DNA from: Trissonchulus latispiculum
Lineage: Eukaryota; Nematoda; Enoplea; Enoplida; Ironidae
Assembly (NCBI GenBank): GCA_030248195.1
Contig: JASAND010022249.1
Span: forward strand, 1 to 64,000
DNA length: 64,000 nt
Direction: 5' to 3'
This document shows positions 1 through 10,139 of the stretch, piece by piece (position 1 is the first letter of the stretch; each line of letters begins with the position of its first letter). The notes beneath the pieces were generated by a model that saw only the letters and a program-made list of their open reading frames with translations, was not told the DNA's origin and did not search any database. A program made the translations under genes and the position numbers.

Positions 1-52
1 GCTGCATCATCAGCCAGCCATTCAGAAAACTGCGCTAAACCCACGATTTTAC

Positions 53-112
53 GGTCTAAAATTTGCGTTAAAAGTGCCCTTAGGTCTAAAATTTGCGTTA
101 AAAGTGCCCTTA
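53..112. repeat. Two-copy 30-bp tandem repeat
   Basis: A 30-bp unit beginning GGTCTAAAATTTGCG occurs twice head to tail (53-82 and 83-112) without a mismatch. The rest of 1-360 shows no gene or recognisable repeat. Confidence 0.85.
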
Positions 113-389
113 AAACAGTCTGCCAATTTGATTTCTATCCTTCCCCACGCGGTGCCGCTACTCCCCCCGCACATCGTCAGCGATTCAGAAAATTGCGTTA
201 AACACTCGCTTTTGTGGGCACAACTTTGCATAACAGGTCCTAATAAAAGTATTGTGGATTTTATCCTAACCCACTCGGCGCCACTAGCCTCTCCGACATT
301 GCTACACACATCTTATCCGGGAAAATGCCGGTTGCTTATTAAAGTCGAAAAGTAATACGTATGTGATCTACAGCGGAAAAATACAAGAA

Positions 390-1855
390 ACTAGTAACAA
401 AAATGCCCTAACGGTCATTGCTAAAGGGGAGAATAGGGAAATGCTGCTAAAGCGGAAAAATGCCAATAGTTTCGTGCAGATTAATGTCTACTCAGCGCAT
501 AAAATTATTGAAACCAGCTTTTTGGCACAGAATAGGGAATCTAGCCAGCGCTAAAATGATTGAAACCAGCTTTTTGGCGCAGAATAGGGAGTCTAGCCAG
601 CGCCTAAAATGATTGAAACCAGCTTTTTGGTGCAGAATAAGGGAATCTAGTCAGCGCCTAAAATGATTGAAACCAGCTCTTTGCTGCGGAATAGGGAATC
701 GTCAGCGCCTAAAATGATTGAAACCAACTCCTTGGTACCGAATAGGGAATCTAGTCAGCGCCCTAAAATGATTGAAACCAGCGTCTGGGGTAGAATAGGG
801 CGCCTCTCGCCATCCACCCTATTGGCGGTGACCTCGAGAGACTTCTCGTAGAATGAACTTAGCCAATAAGCACTTGACATTTGCGTGTATACCTGTGTCA
901 CATAGGCTGTGTGTAAGTGTGCGTGTAAGTGCATCAGCAGTTCCTCGTGAAGTTCGAAAAAACCAGTTTACTTTAGGTAGAGGGAACCTTGGTTTGCACA
1001 TGTTGCTCAGGAGGTTAAACAAACTTTATCATGGAACAAAATTTATCATGTTAAATATATACTTACGCGTTTATATATGTATTGTATGTGCTATATATAT
1101 ACGCTATCGTGGTGGAGAATTTGAGTGGACTTGACGAAGCCAAATGCGTTTATGTACATATATACAGTACGTAGACATATTTTATCTTAGGGGCGCGGTA
1201 AATAATTTTTTTCATAGCGACTGATTCATTTTCATTTCATTCAGTCACAGCGGAGCCCACATTACATGACACCATCACAGTGTTCAGTCCAGCAGACTGC
1301 TCCTTGTGCGGAATTATATACTTCATCATTTCTACTCACAAGTTATCTCATAAGCCTTCTCAATCCAAACCAACCGAACTTACGCCATTGCGATTGAGTA
1401 CGTATCTGAGCACTTCACGCGAATAGGGTGGATGGCGAGAGGCGCCTATTCTACCCCAGACGCTGGTTTCAATCATTTTAGGCGCTGACTAGATTCCCTA
1501 TTCGGTACCAAGGAGCTGGTTTCAATCATTTTAGGCGCTGACTAGATTCCCTATTCCGCAGCAAAGAGCTGGTTTCAATCATTTTAGGCGCTGACTAGAT
1601 TCCCTATTCTGCACCAAAAAGCTGGTTTCAATCATTTTAGGCGCTGGCTAGATTCCCTATTCTGCGCCAAAAAGCTGGTTTCAATCATTTTAGGCGCTGG
1701 CTAGATTCCCTATTCTGTGCCAAAAAGCTGGTTTCAATAATTTTATGCGCTGAGTAGACATTAATCTGCACGAAACTATTGGCATTTTTCCGCTTTAGCA
1801 GCATTTCCCTATTCTCCCCTTTAGCAATGACCGTTAGGGCATTTTTGTTACTAGT
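390..1855. mobile_element. Fold-back element with 434-bp arms
   Basis: The segments 390-823 and 1422-1855 are inverted copies of one another, both 434 bp, beginning and ending at the palindrome ACTAGT. Each arm is mostly about six tandem units of 51-54 bp; left-arm units start near 501, 553, 606, 660, 711 and 765, each opening AAAATGATTGAAACCAGC. The 598-bp centre (824-1421) has no convincing gene. Long arms built of short tandem units are typical of fold-back transposons. I found no clear target-site duplication and no transposase, so mobility in cis is not expected. Open frames inside the arms are by-products of the repeat. Confidence 0.85.
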
Positions 1856-2505
1856 ATCACTTGCCGTTAGAAAGTTGTGCCCTGTACCAGTTATGGCGGC
1901 GATGTATTTTCCCGGTTTCTCCTATTTGTCGGTTGCTTCGTACACGCCGCTTTCACTTAAACTGGAAGCCATGGGCCAACCTGAAGGGCTCTGGAGTCTG
2001 GTAGTACTCTCAAGAGAATCCCAACCTTTTTGTGCCGCAGCTGCGCCCATGTGGCGCAGAAAAGTTTTTACTTTCTGAGCGATTTTTCAGAGCAAAATTT
2101 TGTACCAAACAAACGGGGCACCAAGTTTTGGGGGGAAGGTCGTTTATTGGACCTCCCAGTAGAATGTGCCCAGTGAGGCAGGGGTCTTAGGGCTCCTTGG
2201 GATTTTGGGAACGTAAATCTTTACTGAAACCACATAACATAATTTTTTGTAGCCCAATAAACATATAAAGCTCTTTTGTGCGGAGCATTTTTGTAATATT
2301 ATTAGTTCATATAGAGAAGGAAAGGTCAAATTGTGTTTGTTTAGATTAGACATATGGAGACTTTTTCAGTTTAGTAATTCACTTTTAGTGAATGTTTGAT
2401 GCACATTGCTTAATGTTAATTTTGATTGGCTCAAGGTTATTTTCTTTTGAAACAGTTTATGTCCTCAGTATTTATGATGATGCAGGTGTTCTTTATATTT
2501 TTTAG
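1856..2505. other. Intron or upstream DNA, nothing recognised
   Basis: AT-rich sequence between the fold-back element and the first recognised PIP4P exon. It ends in a pyrimidine-rich tract and AG at 2504-2505. No further exon was seen; the N-terminal exons of the gene must lie here undetected or, more likely, before position 1. Confidence 0.5.
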
Positions 2506-2555
2506 TTTAACACACTCAGCAATTCTCTGGCCAGATGTCCGCATTGCAAGAAAAC
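2506..2555 (+). CDS. PIP4P: PIP4P exon: end of zinc ribbon
   Basis: Follows a TTTTTTAG acceptor and ends before GTACGT. Sixteen codons plus two bases (phase 2); contains the CPHC pair. Confidence 0.82.
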
Positions 2556-5500
2556 GTACGTACATATATCATGTCACTTATATGTTTCATTTAAGTTAAG
2601 GCGAATGGGATTTGGTGAACGTTGGCCTTTGGTAACTTATGTACTATAGGATTTCATGAGGAGTCTGTTAGTGACGCCATATCGTTGGTTAATTAAAAAA
2701 CTTCGTCATTTTGTTTTTTTATTTGGTCGTCTGCTTTTTCCAGCTCTGCCGTGGGTCGTCAGTATGCCCGAAGTCGTGGAGCCATATTTGCCTTAGTTGG
2801 ATTAATCTTCTTAGCCATTGGTGTTGGAATTATGGTACGTTCTATCTTTGCTTCTTCTCATAATCATGTTCAGGAACTTTTATTTTCAACAGTTATCAAG
2901 AGTTGTGTTGTGTTGTGTTGTGTTCTAAAGCTCGAAGGAAGCACAATGCTCGCGCAAAGTTTGTGTTTCGAGTTCTAATACACGAGTATAGAACGCTGGG
3001 CTTATTCTAGGGATTTTTTCTTGGGGGGGGGCTTCTTGGGGGGCCCCCCCCCCCAAAGGTCCGAGGGGCAAGGAATTTTTGGGGGGGGGCGAAAATTTTT
3101 CGAAAAATATGCTAAAAATAGCGCTATTTTTCTGGCATATACTATAAAAGTTGATTTTCATAGCAAAAATAAGCAGATTTAGTGTTGAAAAGGGCAAAAA
3201 TTGAGTAAAAATCTCCGGCGAAGCCGGAAAATTTTTGAAAATTTGGCCTTCTGAGCGATTTTTTCAGGGCAAAAGTTGGTACCAAAAGGGGCACCCACTT
3301 TTTTTGGGGGGGGCGATTTTTGGGGGGGGGGACGATTTTTGGGGGGGGGAAGGGTGTTTATGGGGGGGCCCCCCACCCCCCCCACTAGAATAAGCCCAGG
3401 AACGAGTAAGCGTACTCCGTTTCGACCAAGTATATGCTGATTTGCGGGGGAATCAGCCGTTAGGGAGCAGAGCATAGTTTTGCTCTGATAGCCTAGAGTG
3501 CCTAGTGGTATTCTCTTTTGTTATTATGTGCTCTTGCAGTTATATATACCTTGATAGATTGTGACTTATTAAACTGTACAGCAAAAACTGTACAGCAACG
3601 TGCTTACATTACCGTAGTAATGCAGTGATACCCAGTAATACCGTAGTTGTTTTTTCTTCAGTTCGTTTTCAATTAGTGGGGCAATGGTGTACAGGACAGT
3701 TGTAAAAACTTCCGTGGGTTTCAGATCAGAGCTTAAATAGAGCTTTGTGTGTCATATTGTTTCAGATCGGTACGTGGAGTCTGGCAATCAGTCGTGGATA
3801 TCTCTACATAATCTGGGCTTGTATGTTTTTCCACTGAATATTTTCTTATTTTCTGTTCACTTTCTGTGGAGCGGGAACCCTCTTCTTTGTTGCTTTCAAA
3901 TTTTTCATGTGATTTGATGAACACTCCATTTCGGACAAGAGCTGAATAAAAGATTGAGACTTACGAAATCTGTTTTAGAATTTTGGAAAGCATTTTGAAG
4001 CCAACCTTTTGATTTTATCTAGACAACCCATTGCTGCTGGTGAATTGATTACTTTTCATTGATTTGGAGAACGAGATAGTTATCTGTGATTTGAACTGGC
4101 ATCGTTCTTTCTTAGTGCAGTTTTAGTGTTAAGTGTAAAGTGAAAAGCAAATGGAAAAGAATCTATTGAAGAAACTCTCGCTGTATTGGCACAGCAAAAC
4201 TGATTTTATGATAATTTTGGGTCTGCCAGTTCGTTTTGTTCGCAGCTGTATCCCCCACTTCTCACTATAAAAGTACGACCAAAAACTGTGTGTACAAACA
4301 CAAGCTTTGGCCGTTTAGAGCAGATTAGCCAATGGAGCAAACCCCAACAATGTAAATCTTTTTTAGAATCGTCAGGAACTCGAGATTTCGTAAATCCGGA
4401 ATTCCGGGTTTCATTTACGGAAAATCTAAATTTTTTAGTTTTTCGCTGAATTTTTAACGCTATCAAAATTTCGTTACCACGATCGAATAGAGCTGGTCCA
4501 ACTGCATATTTTTCCTCTTAGAAGCTTTTCACGAAAATGCATCCAATTTCGGGTTTTCAAAATTCCCGCATTTAGAAAATCCAGGGCAACGAAGACGCAG
4601 ACCGCCTAGCGAAGAAGGGCGGCGATATGAATCAAACTGCCATCCCTATAGACCTACAGACTGCAGCTGCTGCAATCAAAAGAACAGTAAGAGGGAACTG
4701 GATCAAGGGCCGCAAGCGCGACCTTCACTACCTAACCACTGATGGAAACTGGCCCTCTTTGCCGGATCAGGAAGGCTTGCAGCGACGTGAGGGCGTAATA
4801 ATTTCCCAGCAACGCACTGGCCAGTCACCTATCACCAGGGAATATCTCCACAGGATTGGCAAAGAAGACAGCCCGGACTGTAGATTGTGCAACGAAGAGG
4901 AGGAAACTGTTAGCCATCTCTTGTCGCGGTGCCCAGCCACAGCCACAACGAGAGAAATAGTGTTCAGGGCCTCTAATCTACTGGATTCTGAGGCATTGCA
5001 ACACCCTAAGAAAGTCTTGGATTATCTGCATCGGATCGGCCGCATCTAATGCTGCCGAAGCTATGGCCCTGCCGTGCTGATGGAAGAAGAAGAAAATTTT
5101 TTCGAATACCGACCAGATGGGTATCATTCGAAAGCTCTTAACGAGGTGAACAGCTTTTATAATAGAACGAACTCATGAAAATGCACTCAATTCCCGGAAT
5201 TCGCGAAAACCGGAATTTCCGGATTTTAAACATTTACTCCAATACCCCACAATATGGGTATCATTTGAAAGCTCTTGATGAGCTGAACAACTGTTGTAAT
5301 AGAACCAATACCTGAAAATGCACAGAATTCCGAGTTGAACACTCGCTTTCTCGTTTTTCCTGAATTCCGGGAATTTGGTGCATTTTCAGATATTGGTTCT
5401 ATTACAGAAGTTGTTCAGTTCGTCAAGAGCTTTCAAATGATATCCATATTGTGGGGTATTGAAGAAAATTTTTAAAATCCGGAAATTCCGGCTTTCGTGA

Positions 5501-8500
5501 ATTCCGGGAATTGAGTGCATTTTCATGAGTTCGCTCTATTATAAAAATTGTTCAGCTCGTTAAGAGCTTTCGAATGATACCCATCTTGTCGGTATTCGAA
5601 AAAATTTTTTAAATGTGGGAATTTTGAAAACCCGAAATTCCGGAAATTGGGTGCATTTTCGTGAAAAGCTTCTAAGAGCAAAAATATGCAGTTGGACCAG
5701 CTCTATTCGATCGTGGTAACGAAATTTCGATAGCGTTAAAAATTCGGCGGAAAACTAAAAAATTTAGATTTTCCGTAAATGAAACCCGGAATTCCGGATT
5801 TTCGAAATCTCGAGTTCCTGACGATTCTAAAAAGATATACATTGTTGTATACATTGTTGGGGTTTGCTGCATTGGCTAATCTGCTATAAACGGCAAAAGC
5901 TTGTACACACATTTTTTGGTCGTACTAGTTCCCTTTAGATTGGATGTCGGTATTTTCGTAAAATTCCCGATCCGTAAAACTATAGTTTTGGACTAAAATA
6001 GATTTGGTGACTTCTGCAAAATGTTGGTCCCAGGGGCCGATCCTTCAAAGTCCTTAACCTGGGTTAAAAATGGGTTACTAACCTAAACCCCGTCCTATCA
6101 ATACCTATCTTAGCCTGGGTTTACTCAACCCTGGTTTCACAACGGGATTAACAGGCTATTTTGGGGTTAGGGCTAACGCCGGTCCTATCATGAAACCCTG
6201 GTTTAGAAATTGGGGTTAAAGCGGGGTTAAGCAGGCAAAAACTTGACCCTAATCACCTAGGAGGATTATGTAATTAACCCGAGGTTAGCGTAAGCGATTT
6301 GAACGCGCAAATATATTCAAACACTTCAAGCAGCCTGCCGGTGAACCCCGTTTCGCTCACTTGAAGAAGCGTTTGTCTGAAAACGGGTTAACCCATTTTG
6401 CTCCTTTCGAGCAGCCTAAGCCTGAAAACGGGTGAACCCCGTTCAAATCCGGGTTAGCCTAACCCAACCCCCAAAATGTTTGAATAACCTGGATTAACCA
6501 CGGGGTTAACACAACCTAGAAACTTTGGGTTAATCCCGGAATGAGACCTAACCCGGGCTAAGCTTAACAACCCCATTTTGATAGGACCAGGGTATTTTTA
6601 GGGATTTTTACGGGGGGTGGGTTTCCCGGGGGGGGGGAAGTTTCGGCTTTTTTGCAAAAATCTGCTAAAATTGGCATTTTTTGGCGTATCTTAGACGTAG
6701 AAAGGCAAAAAGTTCTCAAAAATGCCAGGATTTAAACTAAAATAGCCATTTTAACGAAAAAATTTCTGGCAAAACTTTGGGCCCCCAAAAAATCCCGGGA
6801 GGGGGAATTTCGGGGGGAAGGTCAATTTCGGGGGTAAAAATATCCTTGTATGAAAATTTGGTTAAGAGTAGAGAGATTGCTAAGTTCGTGTGAGTGTGTG
6901 ATTTTGAAGCTAAGAATAAAATTCAAACAAAATTGGGTTTATTTCAAAGAAGACATAATTTTATAGGAACAAATTACAAAATACGACCGTGTACAATAAA
7001 TTTATCCCCAACCTCCCATACCAACCTCTAACCTTGAAGATCCTCCAGAGCTTTCCAATTTGATGATCAATTTGGGTTCAATTGAAAGTGACCCGAAAAT
7101 GACGAAAATTCCCTCCCTTAAATATTGTCAAAACTAATTTGCATATTACGGAAATGTCGAATTTCTAATTTGCATATTCGTTCCGAAGTTCGTATAGTTT
7201 CCAAACAAGGAAATTTCCACAATATACCCCCTCTTTTGAAAGCGCGCGCCCTCGCCGCGGTCCATACAGTCAGTAAATAAAATTACAGTTAACCTAGCTA
7301 ACCTACCTACTAGTAAATAATAAAACAATATTAGTACACGAACAAAAACCTAAAACAGCATCTCGCACACGCGGACTCCTGCCCGAAAGCCGACAACACA
7401 ACACACTACATGGCTTATCGGGTACGTGTAAAAATACACCTGAACCTCCGGGACAGACAAAATACGGAATAACATATATACAAGCAAAGAAAACAAGGAC
7501 CACAACGAGGACGCACCCTCACAAAAGAGAGACTGAAGTTTTGAACAACAAATTTATGTATCTTGAACTTCAGAACAAACATTTCCGAACCTTCGATGAA
7601 GAGATTCCTAAACCTCAGACAGAAAAAAGGGAAAATTTACCCAGCTCGAAAAATTAAAATACCATACAACCGGATATATACACAATACACTAACTAATGT
7701 CAAAAAGAATACACCTTTACAATGGCCAAGCCAAAGTAGCGAGCGCCCACCCGAACCTCCGACAGAAAAATCCAAAACTTCCAACAGAAAGAGAAACAAA
7801 TTTTAAACCCTAATTTCACAAGACTTTCACCCACGGCACCCCCCACCCAGTATCACCCCAAACAAACAAGCTCCCCCCAACCAGAACCAAAATATACCAA
7901 CACAAGCACAAAAGAAGAGTCAAAAATCTGTACAGGGGAGGATAGGGGCATCCAGGGATAGGACCAGACCACAACACCTCTCCACCTTCAACATCCATAA
8001 TCAACGACCCATCAGTGCCCAGACGCCACCGGAGAGTACGCCGGTCACTCTCACCACAACTTCCAACCACCACCAAACTTCGTTTGACCGCCGGCGTCAC
8101 CATGAACAAATACCAAAAGACTCATCACTAATATAAAATGACAAATATAAAGTTCCAAAATTACAGGCCACCTGTGGACCCGGGGGGCGCCCCCTGTGGG
8201 GCTAGACCTCCCAGGACCCGATATCACCCGGGCCCAAGCCTCCAAGGATCAACCACGGAATTTAGCGCACGTCGCGCCCGTGGATAGTCAGAGCAAGTAC
8301 CAGACCGAACCTCCTGCACAAATCACACATCGGACGCCGAACCTCAGGTACCAACTACAACCGTCGGCATCATTCACCGACCACACCACGACGGCTACAC
8401 CACCAAAAGCACCACCACCAAACTCCACCGACACATGACTTAGGGAAGGATGCCCACTATCCGGGGTTGGGACCGGATAAATCCTGAACATCAACCATGG

Positions 8501-9119
8501 CCACAGTCTGATAAAGTCGGGTAAAAACCGAAGATTGCAGGTTCGAGTCCTGTCACGGTCGCCAGTTTTATGAAAATTTGGTTAAGAGTAGAGAGATTGC
8601 TAAGTTCGTGTGAGTGTGTGATTTTGAAGCTAAGAATAAAATTCAAACAAAATTGGGTTTATTTCAAAGAAGACATAATTTTATAGGAACAAATTACAAA
8701 ATACGACCGTGTACAATAAATTTATCCCCAACCTCCCATACCAACCTCTAACCTTGAAGATCCTCCAGAGCTTTCCAATTTGATGATCAATTTGGGTTCA
8801 ATTGAAAGTGACCCGAAAATGACGAAAATTCCCTCCCTTAAATATTGTCAAAACTAATTTGCATATTACGGAAATGTCGAATTTCTAATTTGCATATTCG
8901 TTCCGAAGTTCGTATAGTTTCCAAACAAGGAAATTTCCACACTTGCTAGGACCGGCCTTAGGAGGATATTGTGTTCCGTTTTTTTCCTTTGAAATGTGAA
9001 ATTTTTTTCTGTTATTGCCTGTACATATTTTAGGTGCATTCCTGTTGGGTTTTGTGCTGATCGCTCGAGCTATCTATTTTGCTGCTCTGAAAGTCAGTTC
9101 TGTGGAGGGACCCCTCTGA
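2506..9119 (+). CDS. PIP4P: PIP4P/TMEM55-like phosphatidylinositol-4,5-bisphosphate 4-phosphatase, 3' part
   Basis: Three exons (2506-2555, 2744-2834, 9034-9119) encode the C-terminal third of a TMEM55-type protein. Known members are late endosome/lysosome membrane enzymes that remove the 4-phosphate of PtdIns(4,5)P2. The first exon reads FNTLSNSLARCPHCKKT, matching the family zinc-ribbon end (CPHC). The second gives SAVGRQYARSRG and the first membrane helix, which ends in GVGIM. The last exon gives a second membrane helix (GAFLLGFVLIARAIYFAAL) and a short tail ending in a TGA at 9117-9119. Splice sites are GT-AG and phases join for exons 1-2. A short exon of length 1 modulo 3, which would encode the loop between the helices, should lie within 2835-9033 but I could not find it. 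The catalytic CX5R region, further N-terminal in this family, is not in the window. The large intron is full of mobile elements. Confidence 0.82.
2744..2834 (+). CDS. PIP4P: PIP4P exon: first membrane helix
   Basis: Follows TTTTTCCAG and ends ATG before GTACGT. It completes the split Thr codon of the previous exon and encodes SAVGRQYARSRG followed by a hydrophobic helix. Reading through the donor would add an unrelated tail and stop at 2978, so splicing is the better reading. Confidence 0.82.
2996..3399. mobile_element. G-tract MITE, 5-bp TSD
   Basis: The ends CTGGGCTTATTCTAG and its reverse complement sit at 2996-3010 and 3385-3399, flanked by the direct duplication GAACG (2991-2995 and 3400-3404). 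The 404-bp body has two blocks of long G and C runs around an AT-rich centre that includes GGCGAAGCCGGAAAATTTT. The same body plan and related ends occur in the two nested copies at 17024-17731. No coding capacity. Confidence 0.88.
3405..4257. other. PIP4P intron, mostly unrecognised
   Basis: Positions 3445-3535 resemble one end of the fold-back element at 55098-55512 (TAGTTTT..CTCTGATA and a TATTATGT..TCTTG end), so a decayed fragment of that family. The rest shows nothing I can identify. Confidence 0.4.
4258..5932. mobile_element. Hairpin (palindromic) element with nested insertion
   Basis: Right-hand sequence 5345-5932 is the inverted copy of 4258-4580 plus 5098-5325; the centre is near 5335. 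Motifs such as GGAATTCCGG and TATGGGTATCATT(C/T)GAAAGCTC recur in mirror order. The left arm is interrupted by a 510-bp retrotransposon fragment (4581-5090) that the right arm lacks. A single-arm relative without the interruption lies at about 30443-31002. No protein is encoded by the arms. Exact outer ends and target duplication were not resolved. Confidence 0.8.
4576..5049 (+). pseudogene. RNase H and C-terminal fragment of a non-LTR retrotransposon
   Basis: A frame open from 4576 to the TAA at 5047-5049 starts at QGNEDADRLAKKGGD, the last motif of a retrotransposon RNase H (GNExADxLAKxG). It continues into the typical C-terminus with QQRTGQSP..TREYLHRIGK and a Cys/His knuckle (CRLC-N-E..ETVSHLL-SRC). 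This is the end of ORF2 of an I/Jockey-like element. Everything upstream, including the reverse transcriptase, is absent through 5' truncation, so it is not functional. The 3' end is a short GAA-repeat tail. AGAAAAT flanks the insert at 4574-4580 and 5091-5097, giving an insert of 4581-5090. Confidence 0.85.
5933..6039. other. Short intronic spacer
   Basis: No recognisable feature; lies between two repeat elements in the large PIP4P intron. Confidence 0.4.
6040..6595. repeat. GGTTAA-rich inverted repeat element
   Basis: The block is built of many degenerate copies of AACC(C)/GGGTTAA in both orientations. The ends mirror each other (CCTATCAA near 6094 against TTGATAGG near 6582). It looks like a decayed MITE or fold-back sequence; no target duplication was found. 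Confidence 0.5.
6596..6844. repeat. G-tract repeat related to the MITE family
   Basis: G-runs flank an AT-rich centre, with mirrored GGGATTTTTACGGGGG and CGGGGGTAAAAATATCC at the two sides. It resembles the bodies at 2996-3399 and 17024-17731, but the family ends are not clear. Confidence 0.5.
6849..7221 (-). repeat. 3' LTR of the small LTR element
   Basis: 373-bp copy; on the minus strand it follows the polypurine tract and is the downstream LTR. Confidence 0.88.
8485..8564 (+). other. tRNA-like sequence at the primer-binding site
   Basis: On the + strand this reads like the 3' part of a tRNA, probably tRNA-Arg. It has a T-arm with GGTTCGAGTCC, an acceptor strand CACGGTCG and an encoded CCA ending at 8564. 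An 18-nt primer site would need only 8547-8564, but resemblance continues through the T-arm and weakly into anticodon and D-arm remnants (GATAAAGTC, CCGAAGATT). A full cloverleaf does not form, so it is not a working tRNA gene. Confidence 0.7.
8569..8941 (-). repeat. 5' LTR of the small LTR element
   Basis: 373-bp copy; on the minus strand it precedes the primer-binding site and would contain the promoter. Confidence 0.88.
9034..9119 (+). CDS. PIP4P: PIP4P last exon: second membrane helix and stop
   Basis: Follows ACATATTTTAG. The first two bases complete a Gly codon, then AFLLGFVLIARAIYFAAL and a short tail SSVEGPL before TGA at 9117-9119. Matches the YLLG..LIRA..W(A)A pattern at the C-terminus of the family. 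Confidence 0.85.
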
Positions 9120-9250
9120 ACGCCGACCGACCTCCTGCGACAGTCAATATCCTGTCATCATTGCCCCCCCCCTCCTCCTTTCCCTTCTCTTCCCGAACTA
9201 CTCATTTTCGGTTGACTGTAACCTCGCCCTTCCTTCCTGCATTTTGTTTC

Positions 9251-9461
9251 TAAAGTCTGACCAAAAAGTGTAGAAAGTGAAATTGTTTTCGTCGTTCTGT
9301 GTCAACAAAACAGCATTTTGGTTCAGTCCAAACTCCCTCCCCCCACTTTGCACAATCATGTATATCTACCCCTGCGTTTGATAGGTAGGTAGCTATCTCG
9401 AGCGACTTTTGACTTCATAAAGAAAATTTCGCTTTCCACTTCAGTTTTTGGTCAGACTTTG
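9251..9461. mobile_element. Tc1-like MITE in the PIP4P 3' UTR
   Basis: Ends TAAAGTCTGACCAAAAA and its inverse (TTTTTGGTCAGACTTT) sit 211 bp apart. The same ends bound the 1.33-kb hairpin at 14364-15693, which has a TA target duplication. A lone related end occurs at about 37880-37915. Confidence 0.75.
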
Positions 9462-9607
9462 GTTATTGCTGTTTCTGTCTTAATTTATTTTGAGTATTTT
9501 GTTTTGTACTGTATTCAGACATTTTTGTCTTGGTTGCGAGATTTGATCTCTTATCTAGAGATTTGTTGGGGTCCGCCAGACCCCTCAAAGTGTCAACCGG
9601 GGTGAAA

Positions 9608-9613
9608 AATAAA
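9608..9613 (+). terminator. Candidate polyadenylation signal for PIP4P
   Basis: AATAAA about 490 bp after the stop codon. Position is reasonable but nothing else distinguishes it from a chance hexamer. Confidence 0.3.
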
Positions 9614-9749
9614 TCTGTCCAAGAGATAGTTACGATAATTCGGGTTTAGGTGCTGGCCATTGACGTAAATCGAAGTCGAATTAATTGACTGGAAGGGTTG
9701 GTTGGTAAAACAAAAGACGATTTCTGAAGACGTGTTTCAGCGTATGTGG

Positions 9750-10135
9750 TGCAATGTTCAGGGATCTGCTTTGTACCAGGCCGAGAGGCAGAATGGTCTA
9801 GGGCGACGGACACTGATCCGATAGTCGGTGGTTCGAGCCCTCCTAGCACAAACTCCTTGAGCCTGGGACTAACCCTGTATTGGTTAGCTGCGAGCTCTTA
9901 CCGACCCAGCTATCCATATCCATCTAGAATTGGTCGATGGGTACCACTGCTGTGGGATGGTAACAGGAGACTGTGTAGAATTTCTGCCCTGAGGAGCTGG
10001 GCCCCTCCTCCACGGTTGTAGTCATCATTCCAGGTGACACTCCTGCCTTAAGGGCTTTTATATCCGAGGATGAGCACTGACATTCCGACATGAGTACGTG
10101 AATTCTCCGGAGCTACCTTTATCTTACCTTTACCT
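9750..10135 (+). mobile_element. tRNA-derived SINE
   Basis: A tRNA-like head at about 9766-9846 contains an A-box-like TGGTCTAGGGCG and a B box GGTTCGAGCCC. It is followed by a body (CCAGCTATCC..GGTAACAGGAGACTG..GGTGACA) ending near TTATCTTACCTTTACC. A diverged minus-strand copy at 19905-20226 shares the body. RNA polymerase III boxes and dispersion identify it as a SINE rather than a tRNA gene. Confidence 0.75.
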
Positions 10136-10139
10136 GCTT

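Larger units (their letters stand above)
6849..8941 (-). mobile_element. Small LTR retrotransposon without pol (TRIM-like)
   Basis: Two direct repeats of 373 bp (6849-7221 and 8569-8941) bound a 1347-bp interior and are flanked by CTTG (6845-6848 and 8942-8945). Read on the minus strand, the LTR starts TGTGGAAATTTCC and ends CCAAATTTTCATA. A primer-binding site TGGCGACCGTGACAGG follows the 5' LTR after four bases. A purine tract AAAAGAGGGGG lies just before the 3' LTR (7225-7240). The interior has only short frames and no recognisable gag, protease, reverse transcriptase or integrase, so it would depend on enzymes supplied by another element. The LTRs look nearly identical, which suggests a young insertion. 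It lies in the PIP4P intron. Confidence 0.9.

Noticed and set aside
390..823. CRISPR array
   Set aside because: The 53-bp units are contiguous without unique spacers and mirrored in the other arm, in a eukaryotic genome.
7303..8494. Short minus-strand frames inside the small LTR element as gag or pol
   Set aside because: None has a zinc knuckle, protease, RT or integrase motif and they overlap in several frames.
9766..9846. Functional tRNA gene
   Set aside because: A and B boxes are present but acceptor pairing is poor, and the sequence continues into a dispersed SINE body.
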